From: VAZQ01 sp963739385
Lineage (GTDB): Bacteria > Pseudomonadota > Alphaproteobacteria > Rhizobiales > Xanthobacteraceae
Length of the DNA stretch: 64,000 nucleotides
NCBI GenBank assembly: GCA_963739385.1
Contig: CAVUAI010000053.1
Span: 248,001 to 312,000 of the forward strand
Direction: 5' to 3'
Made by a program: the position numbers and the translations under genes. Positions 51,639 through 58,401 of this stretch are shown piece after piece (the first letter of the stretch is position 1; the number at the start of each line of letters is the position of its first letter). Under the pieces are notes generated by a model. The model did not search any database and had not been told where the DNA came from. It saw nothing but the letters and a program-made list of their open reading frames with translations.

Positions 51639-52736
51639 CTAGAGTTCGTAGCGATAGCGCTCTATCGCATCTTCGTCCCATTCGATGCCAATACCCGGAA
51701 GATCCGGAATCTCAAGATGGCTGTCATTGACAGCAAACGGCTTCCTCAAAATCGGATCGGCCCAATCCTGCCACTCCAACCAATGAGCCGTTTCGGTCAC
51801 ACGCATCAAATGCGCTGCCGCCTCTGGATATAAATGTGTTGAAACCTGGATACCGGCCGCCGCCGCAATAGGCGCGGCTCGCAGCCAGCCACTCACTCCG
51901 CCAATTCGCATCAGGTCCGGCATCATGTAATCACCTGCGCCTGCCCGGACCGCTTCGTACAAATCGCGAGGTCCGTAAAAGTTCTCCCCGAGTTGCACCG
52001 CCGTCGCAAGCTCGCGGGTCAGCTGGACGTAGCCTGACAGGTTGTCGTAGACGATGGGCTCCTCGAACCAATAAAGGCCCTGGTCGTCGAGGGCATGGCA
52101 ACGTTCCAGCGCGGTGCCGAGCGCCAGCCCCTGGTTGAAGTCGACCATGAGCTTGATGTCGTCGCCGGCGCCTTTGCGAACCTCCCGGATCGCTGCAAGA
52201 TCGTCTGCCAGGCGTTCTCGTCCCAATCGGAGCTTGAGCCCCTTGAATCCGCCCTCGGCCACCAAGTCTGCAGCTTCTTGCGCCAGCGTGTCGACGTCAG
52301 TCAGCCAAAGACCGTTGCTATTGTATGCGGGCACTGGGCCAAGCGTTCCGCCGAGCAGAACTGCAAGCGGCATCCCGGCAGCTTTTGCCAGTGCATCCCA
52401 AATCGCCATATCGAGGCCCGACACGGCGATCATTGCGATACCTTCATAACCGATCAGATTTAATGAACGCCGATTGTTCTGGAAGTTGTCCAGCGGCGCG
52501 AGCGATTTTCCAAGCTGCGCAGTGGCCAAGTCATGGATAGCCGGAACGACGTAGCGCGCCGCGTTCTTGAGATACGGCTCAAGATAGCTCCGTCCGACGA
52601 TGCCCTCCTGGGTATAGAGGTCTATCAGGATCAAGGGCCAGTCCTTGAACAGGCCGACCTTGGAGACGACCGGCCGCCGCAGGGGTACCAAGACGGCGCG
52701 GGCATCAATCGACTTCAGCGTCAGTTTCTCGAACAT
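51639..52736 (-). CDS. Mandelate racemase-like enzyme
   Basis: 365 residues from ATG 52736, matching the 359-residue length of mandelate racemase; an ATG at 52826 would add 30 residues. Barrel features: KLMVDFNQGL (metal Asp), YWFEEPIV (Glu), VQLGENFYG (Glu), PDLMRIGGVSGW (Asp of the His-Asp dyad), STHLYPEAAAHL (His) and TAHWLE (Glu), ending PDLPGIGIEW. The lysine pair KTK of mandelate racemase is KLR here, so the S-specific base is Arg. Likely a racemase or dehydratase of a 2-hydroxy acid. A TetR regulator gene is divergent from it. Confidence 0.88.
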   Translation of the reverse strand: MFEKLTLKSIDARAVLVPLRRPVVSKVGLFKDWPLILIDLYTQEGIVGRSYLEPYLKNAARYVVPAIHDLATAQLGKSLAPLDNFQNNRRSLNLIGYEGIAMIAVSGLDMAIWDALAKAAGMPLAVLLGGTLGPVPAYNSNGLWLTDVDTLAQEAADLVAEGGFKGLKLRLGRERLADDLAAIREVRKGAGDDIKLMVDFNQGLALGTALERCHALDDQGLYWFEEPIVYDNLSGYVQLTRELATAVQLGENFYGPRDLYEAVRAGAGDYMMPDLMRIGGVSGWLRAAPIAAAAGIQVSTHLYPEAAAHLMRVTETAHWLEWQDWADPILRKPFAVNDSHLEIPDLPGIGIEWDEDAIERYRYEL

Positions 52737-52855
52737 GGCCCGGCTGATCCTGAGCGCGATCCGTTTCGTGCTATCGACCGCTGAAGCCACCTGACCGTGG
52801 TGCAACTCAAATGTAAATTCACTCATCGGTATACCCGCGGGGCGAGGCCAAACGC

Positions 52856-53419
52856 ATGAGACGATCGCGGACGCAGACAAGACAATGTATTCTGGACGCT
52901 GCTTACGGACTGTTCTGGCGTCAAGGTTTCCTGAGAGTTTCAATGGACGACATCGCAGCGCGCGCAGATATTACCAAGAGGGCGCTCTACCAGCATTTCC
53001 GCAGCAAGGATGATCTCATCGCGGCGGCGCTCGTGCATTCCAGCGAATTGGCCCTCGAAAGACTGCGACGCTTCCGTCGACCCACAAAATGCGACGAACT
53101 GATCGATTCTTTCTTCGCCGAGCTTGCGGATTGGGCGGCGAAGCCGAGATGGTCGGGCGGCGGCTTCACGCGTGTTGTGGTGGAGCTCGCCGATCTGCGC
53201 GGCCACCCCGCCCGCGCCATCGCACGCCAGCATAAGACAGCAGTGGAGAAATGGCTTGCGGACGCTCTCGCCGCCGCTCGTATTTCGTCGCCATGCGATC
53301 GCGCACGAGAAGTCATGCTCCTCATGGAAGGCGCGATGGTACTTATGCTCATTCACGGCGATCGTGGCTACGCCGAAGCGGCTGCGCGCGCCGCGAAATC
53401 ACTCGTTCAAAATGGTTGA
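52856..53419 (+). CDS. TetR family transcriptional regulator
   Basis: 187 residues with an N-terminal helix-turn-helix domain (about 7-53: RQCILDAAYGLFWRQGFLRVSMDDIAARADITKRALYQHF) and a variable ligand-binding C-terminal domain. It is divergent from the mandelate-racemase-like gene, with 119 bp between the preferred starts, which makes it the likely local repressor responding to a pathway metabolite. Operator not identified. Confidence 0.9.
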   Translation: MRRSRTQTRQCILDAAYGLFWRQGFLRVSMDDIAARADITKRALYQHFRSKDDLIAAALVHSSELALERLRRFRRPTKCDELIDSFFAELADWAAKPRWSGGGFTRVVVELADLRGHPARAIARQHKTAVEKWLADALAAARISSPCDRAREVMLLMEGAMVLMLIHGDRGYAEAAARAAKSLVQNG

Positions 53420-53529
53420 ATTATCCGCCCGGGTTCCAGGAATAGCGCGTAGGTCGAAATAACCACACGCGCGTTCACGCGCGCGTCCATGGCCCCGCGA
53501 AGACGGGCGTGAGACGCCCTTGAGGACGC

Positions 53530-53591
53530 GCCGTGGCGCATTCCGCCATTCGTCGGCCGGGCGGCGGGTTACGCCTTCGGCTAACCGCCCT
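53530..53591. repeat. GGCGGGTTA hairpin repeat, copy 1
   Basis: Contains GCGCATTCCGCCATTCGTCG followed by GGCGGGTTA-cgccttcggc-TAACCGCCC. Same element as 54270-54333 and 54991-55043. Confidence 0.88.
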
Positions 53592-53691
53592 AAGCCGGCT
53601 CTACATGTCGGCGATTGCCGTGAACAAAAAAACGTTGCTGCCGACCCGTGCCAGTGGCGGGTGGCCGTGGAACGTGCTTATCTATACGAGC

Positions 53692-54153
53692 ATGAGCATG
53701 CCGACCCGAATGGTGATCCTCGCCCTGGCCATCCTTGTCCTTGGGATGGATGCGACCGCGTCGGCCCGCCCCAAGAAACATAGCGCCGCGCGTACGTCGA
53801 CTGTGACCACGGCGTGCGATGGAACGCCGATCATCATGCAGGGCATGGAATGCCCGCGCCGCCCCGCTCGCCGTGAGGAGCAGGCACAGGAGCCGGAGCA
53901 GGAGCAGGCAACCAAGCGCGCGCAACGCCCCCGTTTCACCACGCGAGGCAGCAGCGGTGCTTACATCCCGCCAGTTCAACGCACACCCTCGCTGTCGCTG
54001 CAACAGCCGTCGGCGGGTGTTTACATTCCGCCGCCCGTCAACAACCCCAGCGAGCGGATCAATCAGTTGAATCAGTCCTTCCCGCTGAACGGCGGGCTGG
54101 GGAACAATCCCACCAATCGCGACGAGTACATCCGCTACAATCTCAACAGGTGA
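53692..54153 (+). CDS. Hypothetical secreted protein
   Basis: 153 residues with a hydrophobic N-terminus (MVILALAILVLGMDATASA, signal peptide), a basic stretch, a short CDG...MECP cysteine pair, an acidic Gln/Glu-rich run (REEQAQEPEQEQATKRAQ) and two similar segments, GAYIPPVQRTPSLSLQQPS and GVYIPPPVNNPSERINQ. The low-complexity Pro/Gln content suggests a flexible envelope protein. Start could also be ATG 53698. No family recognised. Confidence 0.6.
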   Translation: MSMPTRMVILALAILVLGMDATASARPKKHSAARTSTVTTACDGTPIIMQGMECPRRPARREEQAQEPEQEQATKRAQRPRFTTRGSSGAYIPPVQRTPSLSLQQPSAGVYIPPPVNNPSERINQLNQSFPLNGGLGNNPTNRDEYIRYNLNR

Positions 54154-54269
54154 CGGCGGCCGCGATTACGACAGCCGCGGCGTATTTCGCCGGTCGCGGC
54201 GGGTTACGCCCCAATACTCTTACGATGGTGATAGACCCGCGGGTCAAGCCCGCGGGTGACGCGTGACGC

Positions 54270-54333
54270 GCTGTGGCGCATTCCGTCATTCGTCGGTCGG
54301 GCGGCGGGTTACGCCTGCGGCTAACCCGCCCTA
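54270..54333. repeat. GGCGGGTTA hairpin repeat, copy 2
   Basis: GCGCATTCCGTCATTCGTCG then GGCGGGTTA-cgcctgcggc-TAACCCGCC and CTAC. Lies between the secreted-protein gene and the methyltransferase gene. Confidence 0.88.
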
Positions 54334-54402
54334 CGCGTGCTGGTTTTCACCCACGGGCGACTACGTGAAGGCACATCTCGATCCAATCGGGCGCGTGCGT
54401 GG

Positions 54403-54954
54403 TCACAGCCAACGGCGGACGCGGGACTTATAGCCGAGATAGACGTCGCCGAACTTGCGCTCGAGATAGGCTTCCTCGCGGGCGACCACGCCGTAACGGA
54501 TGACGAGACAGAACAGCACCAGCGCGGCAAGGAGCCACAAACTGTCGAAGGCGATGGCGAGGCCGATCAGGCCAAGGACCATGCCGAGATAAATAGGGTT
54601 GCGCGTGAAGCGGTAGGGTCCGTTCACGACGATCGCCGTCGTCGGTTTGTAGGTCTCGACCTGCGTGCCTGCCTTGCGGATCGTGACGATCGCCCAGATC
54701 GCGAGCGCGAAGGCGAGCGTGAAAATGGCCCCGCCGACCCAGGCACCTGGAACCGATGCCGGAACAAATCGCAAGGGATAGAGCCAGTCAGCTGCCACGC
54801 CCGCGACCAGCGCGATTATCCATGCAACGGGCGGGCGAACCACTGCGTGGGAGGTGTCCTGGCGCAACTGATGGGATCCAGATTGCCCGCCCGCCCACGT
54901 TCGGGTCAGGTGCGGTTTGGACGAAGCAAATGCTTTTCTATTTGCAGTATACAC
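54403..54954 (-). CDS. Isoprenylcysteine carboxyl methyltransferase-like membrane protein
   Basis: 183 residues (GTG 54954; true start uncertain, GTG 54843 is an alternative). Three to four membrane helices (WIIALVAGVAADWL, AIFTLAFALAIWAIVTI, LGMVLGLIGLAIAF, LWLLAALVLFCLVI) and the C-terminal family motif NGPYRFTRNPIYLGM followed by EEAYLERKFGDVYLGYKSRVRRW. The family methylates isoprenylcysteines in eukaryotes; bacterial members methylate unknown lipid-like substrates. Single gene between repeat copies 2 and 3. Confidence 0.85.
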   Translation of the reverse strand: MYTANRKAFASSKPHLTRTWAGGQSGSHQLRQDTSHAVVRPPVAWIIALVAGVAADWLYPLRFVPASVPGAWVGGAIFTLAFALAIWAIVTIRKAGTQVETYKPTTAIVVNGPYRFTRNPIYLGMVLGLIGLAIAFDSLWLLAALVLFCLVIRYGVVAREEAYLERKFGDVYLGYKSRVRRWL

Positions 54955-54990
54955 GCTCTCGACCAGCCCTGGACGCCCCGGTCAGGCCGC

Positions 54991-55121
54991 TCCGCCATTC
55001 GTCGGTCGGGCGGCGGGTTACGCCTTCGGCTAACCCGCCCTACTCTTGCTCATCGACCTATGCTGGCAAGGGCACGTTCCGATACAGCGCGTAGGGCGGA
55101 ATAGCGAAGCGTATTCCGCCA
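54991..55121. repeat. GGCGGGTTA hairpin repeat copy 3 and an adjacent second hairpin
   Basis: 54991-55043 repeats TCCGCCATTCGTCGGTCGGG and GGCGGGTTA-cgccttcggc-TAACCCGCC. At 55095-55120 a different hairpin, GGCGGAATA-gcgaagcg-TATTCCGCC, follows. Both types are common in this bacterial group. Confidence 0.85.
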
Positions 55122-55233
55122 TCGTCGATCCAGCGCGCAGGGCGGACGCAAGCCGCCTTGCGCGCGGTGACCGAGTGGATGCGGCCGCGACCCTCCAGCG
55201 AGCCCGGCGGGTTTGCAGACCGCTGGCGTTTCT

Positions 55234-55263
55234 GCTACACGTTGTAGCGCTACTGCAACCCTA
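55234..55263 (+). promoter_or_regulatory. Probable BlaI-family operator before blaI
   Basis: GCTACACGTTGTAGC (55234-55248) is a perfect 6-3-6 inverted repeat, directly followed by a second left half-site GCTACTGCAA; the junction is the palindrome GTAGCGCTAC. It ends 19 bp before the blaI ATG, so repressor bound here would autoregulate the operon. The same 15-bp unit occurs twice at 58228-58257. Confidence 0.72.
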
Positions 55264-55282
55264 TCTAACCGGGCGACACGTC

Positions 55283-55663
55283 ATGGATGAGAATCTGCCG
55301 GATCTAGGCGACCTCGAGCGTGAGGTGATGCAGTTGGTCTGGGCCGACGGCAAGGTCACGGCCGAATCGGTGCGCGAACAGTTGGACCGCCGCCTCAAGG
55401 AATCGACGGTTCGCACCGTGCTGCGGCGGTTGGAAGACAAGGGTTACGTCGGCCACACGGTCGACGGGCGCACCTATGTGTACCACGCGACGCAACCGCG
55501 CGGACGGGTCGCCGCCAAGGCCGTACAACGCATCGTGGACTGGTTCTGCAACGGTTCGGTCGACGAGGTCCTGGTCGGCATGGTGGACAGCGCGATGCTC
55601 GACCAACGGCAGTTGCGGATGCTCGCGGACAAGATCGCGGAGGCAAAGCGAGGAAAGAAGTGA
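55283..55663 (+). CDS. blaI: BlaI/MecI/CopY family repressor
   Basis: 126 residues: winged helix domain (about 5-75: LGDLEREVMQLVWADGKVTA, STVRTVLRRLEDKGYVGH, VDGRTYVYHA) and a C-terminal dimerisation helix pair. BlaI-type repressors bind TACA-N-TGTA palindromes and are inactivated by cleavage triggered by the partner M56 membrane sensor. The stop overlaps the start of the M56 gene by one base. Its own promoter holds a matching palindrome. ATG 55283. Confidence 0.93.
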   Translation: MDENLPDLGDLEREVMQLVWADGKVTAESVREQLDRRLKESTVRTVLRRLEDKGYVGHTVDGRTYVYHATQPRGRVAAKAVQRIVDWFCNGSVDEVLVGMVDSAMLDQRQLRMLADKIAEAKRGKK

Positions 55664-58023
55664 TGTTGGGGCTGCTGCTCGAATCGGCGCTGCGGTTGCT
55701 CGCGCTCGGCGGCATCGTGTGGCTCGGTCTCAAGCTTTTTCGCGTACGGAATCCGCACGTGCAGATGACGGCGTGGACGGTCGTGCTGCTGGCCTCGCTG
55801 TCGATGCCGCTGCTGATGCGCTGGGTGACGGTGACAATCCCGGCCCCTGCGCCACCGGCACAGTTGGCGAGAATCGTATCGGCGGCCCCGAGCCTTCCGT
55901 TCGAGGCGATCCGCTCGTTGGAGGCGGTGCGTGCTTGGCCGACACAGTCCGCCGCGGCACCGTCCCCGTCCTCGCAGCCAAGCATCATTCATCGCGATTC
56001 AGAACCGATGACCGGTGCGATCGATTACCGGGAGCTGGCAACGGGCATCTACCTCGTCGTTGCCGGTGTATTGTTGCTCAGGCTGCTCACCGGCCTGGCG
56101 TTGACCTGGCGGCTCGCCTGCAGAGCGCGGCCGGTCCGCGACGCCTGGGCGGCCGGCGCGGACGTGCGCGTGAGCGACGCCATCGCCGTGCCGGTGACGT
56201 TCGGGTCGACCGTCCTGCTGCCCCCCGAATGCTTCGAATGGAGCTCGGCAAAGCGCCAGGCGGTACTGTCGCACGAAGGCGCGCACGTCGCGCACGGCGA
56301 TTTCTATGTGCTGCTGCTGGCTGTTCTCAACCGCGCCGTATTCTGGTTCAGCCCGTTCGCATGGTGGCAGCTCACGCGGCTGGCCAATCTGGCGGAAGTC
56401 ATCAGCGACGACGCGGCGATCGAGGTTCTGAACGATCGACCCTCCTACGCGGGCATTCTTCTGGACGTCGCCAGCAACCTGCATCCGGCCCCGGAGGGGC
56501 TCGCCATGGCACGACCTTGTACCGTGCGCCGGCGGGTGGAACGCATCCTGGGTACGAGCACGGTGCCGGCAAGGGTGGGCTGGCGACCGCGCGTGTTGGT
56601 CGCAATCATGCTCCTCCCCCTGATCGCGGTTTCCGCCGCCACGATCGCGCGCAGCACCTCGACGGCGCAGCCACTCTCGGGCGCGATCGCGCTGGCCGAG
56701 TCGCCGCCGCCGCGCGCGCCTGGGGCCGATGCGCAGGCACTGCCTTCTGCGGGGCGAAACGAGGGCGCGGCCGACGTGCAGCGCCTCGATGATTATGTCG
56801 GCTATTATCAGTTGAATCCGAGAGCCGTCTTTACCGTCACACGGGCCGGCGGCCGGCTGTTCGCCCAGCTCACCGGACAGCGCACGCTGCCGCTGCGGCC
56901 GGCGGGGAATGGCGAATACATTTACGGATCTGCCGCCCTCCGCATGGCCTTCGTCAATGATGGTCAAGGAACGACGCTGGTGCTTCACCAGTATGGCCAG
57001 AAATGGCCGTCAGTGCGCGTCGACGAGACCCGGGCAGCTGCAGTCGAGAGCATGTTCGTACGGCAGATCGCGGCGGCCCCTGATCGCTTTCGCGAGCAGT
57101 CGCCCGCGCCGGGCAGCAGGGAGGCGGTGCTCCGAGGCATCGAAGACCTGCAGCGCGGCGCGCCGGACTACGACCGGATGAGCCCGCCGCTGGCCGATCA
57201 CATGGGCCGCCAGGTGGTGCAGCTTCACACCATGTTGACCGCACTCGGCGCCGCGCAGTCGGTTTTTTTCCGCGGGGTCGGTCCCGGCGGCTACGACATT
57301 TACGGCGTCGAATTCGCCCATGGCTTTGCTGAATTCAGGCTCCTGATGGGTGCGAACGACACGATCGAAGACCTCGCATTTCGTCCCGACGGCGATGACA
57401 CCCCGGGCGGAGTTGCGGCCTGTGCGGAAGAGGCTACGTTGAAATCCTCGCGGGACAGGGCGCCGATCAGGTTGCTGCTGTTCAACGGCACCGGGGCCGA
57501 TATTCACCTCTACAGCGTGGATGCCGAAGGGCACCGCACGCACCATGGCATCATCGGCACCGACAGATCGGGCTCGATCCTCACTTACGTGGCGCGCCCC
57601 TGGATCGTCACCGATGCGGCGGGGACATGCCTCGAGATCGTGTGGCCCGGCCGGCGCACGCGCTTCCTCGCCGTGCGTCCTCGCCACGAGGGCGACCAGC
57701 CGGACCGAGCGACGGCAATGCGCAGAATGCCAACCGCCGGAAGCGAGGACGCGTTGCATCGATACATCGACGAACTCAAGCACGGGCAATTGAATTACGA
57801 TCAGATGACCTCTGAAGTGGCCGGAGAGACGCGGCGGAATTTGCTGCTTCACCAGGCGATACTGGCGAAGCTCGGCGCTTTGCGCACGATGTCCTTCCGC
57901 GGGGTCTCACCGCTGGGCAGCGACGTGTATACGGTGCATTTCGCCAACGGTTCGGCGGAATGGCGGATCGGGTTCGTCGACAGCGGCAAGATCGGCCGTA
58001 TCGCGCTCGGCCCCCAATACTAG
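55663..58023 (+). CDS. M56 (BlaR1-type) membrane metallopeptidase with VHL-beta-like C-terminal region
   Basis: 786 residues. Residues 1-330 form the BlaR1 membrane domain: helices near 3-25, 35-55, 128-149, 212-235 and 308-328, with the zinc motif HEGAH (204-208). The periplasmic part is not a penicillin-binding domain. It holds a DUF3471-like beta domain (373-455), a 90-residue repeat unit (484-573), a VHL-beta-like domain (600-672: RLLLFNGTGADIHLYSVD, TYVARPWIVTDAAGTCLEIV) and a second repeat unit (691-786). The repeats share FRGVGPGGYDIYGVEFAHG versus FRGVSPLGSDVYTVHFANG. It probably senses a ligand outside and cleaves BlaI inside. ATG overlaps the blaI stop. Confidence 0.88.
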   Translation: MLGLLLESALRLLALGGIVWLGLKLFRVRNPHVQMTAWTVVLLASLSMPLLMRWVTVTIPAPAPPAQLARIVSAAPSLPFEAIRSLEAVRAWPTQSAAAPSPSSQPSIIHRDSEPMTGAIDYRELATGIYLVVAGVLLLRLLTGLALTWRLACRARPVRDAWAAGADVRVSDAIAVPVTFGSTVLLPPECFEWSSAKRQAVLSHEGAHVAHGDFYVLLLAVLNRAVFWFSPFAWWQLTRLANLAEVISDDAAIEVLNDRPSYAGILLDVASNLHPAPEGLAMARPCTVRRRVERILGTSTVPARVGWRPRVLVAIMLLPLIAVSAATIARSTSTAQPLSGAIALAESPPPRAPGADAQALPSAGRNEGAADVQRLDDYVGYYQLNPRAVFTVTRAGGRLFAQLTGQRTLPLRPAGNGEYIYGSAALRMAFVNDGQGTTLVLHQYGQKWPSVRVDETRAAAVESMFVRQIAAAPDRFREQSPAPGSREAVLRGIEDLQRGAPDYDRMSPPLADHMGRQVVQLHTMLTALGAAQSVFFRGVGPGGYDIYGVEFAHGFAEFRLLMGANDTIEDLAFRPDGDDTPGGVAACAEEATLKSSRDRAPIRLLLFNGTGADIHLYSVDAEGHRTHHGIIGTDRSGSILTYVARPWIVTDAAGTCLEIVWPGRRTRFLAVRPRHEGDQPDRATAMRRMPTAGSEDALHRYIDELKHGQLNYDQMTSEVAGETRRNLLLHQAILAKLGALRTMSFRGVSPLGSDVYTVHFANGSAEWRIGFVDSGKIGRIALGPQY

Positions 58024-58227
58024 GCTGGCCGCAAGTCCCGCTCCCAACGGAACGGGGAGATGCTCAAGCGGCCCATCCCCGACCACGGCGCTGCATCCCG
58101 AGACCGCTCGAAACGTCTTTTCATCACTCGGGCTCAGGTTGGATTGCGGCGCGTTTCCGCGGCGAACACCCTGCCCGCTTTTGAATCACGGAACTGTCGA
58201 AAACCCTTGTCTTCGGCCACCTAATAT

Positions 58228-58257
58228 GCTACTGACTGTAGCGCTACTAACAGTAGC
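58228..58257 (+). promoter_or_regulatory. Probable BlaI-family operator before the S9 peptidase gene
   Basis: Two abutting 15-bp inverted repeats, GCTACTGACTGTAGC (58228-58242) and GCTACTAACAGTAGC (58243-58257), joined by GTAGCGCTAC. Same unit and same junction as at 55234. It lies 145 bp before the peptidase ATG, suggesting that the BlaI protein also controls that gene. Confidence 0.72.
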
Positions 58258-58401
58258 ATCGCTGGTAACGTTCGCCCAGCCGGGCGACCGCTGCCGAAGC
58301 GGTCGTCCGAACCGCTCCCGAACCAAGCTCTCTCGCCGACGTCATTGGGCGATGCCGGCGCTGTCGCGAGCTTGCAAGCGGCGCTCACGGAGGTTTCGCC
58401 G
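58258..58401. other. Leader of the S9 peptidase gene
   Basis: 144 bp between the operator and the ATG. The coding frame remains open back to 58345 but without sense; GGAGG at about 58390 is a good ribosome-binding site. The 58024-58227 part before the operator holds no gene. Confidence 0.45.

Noticed and set aside
55234..55263. Palindrome as a transcription terminator
   Set aside because: Stem only six bases and no T-run; its recurrence before the S9 peptidase gene and position before blaI favour an operator.
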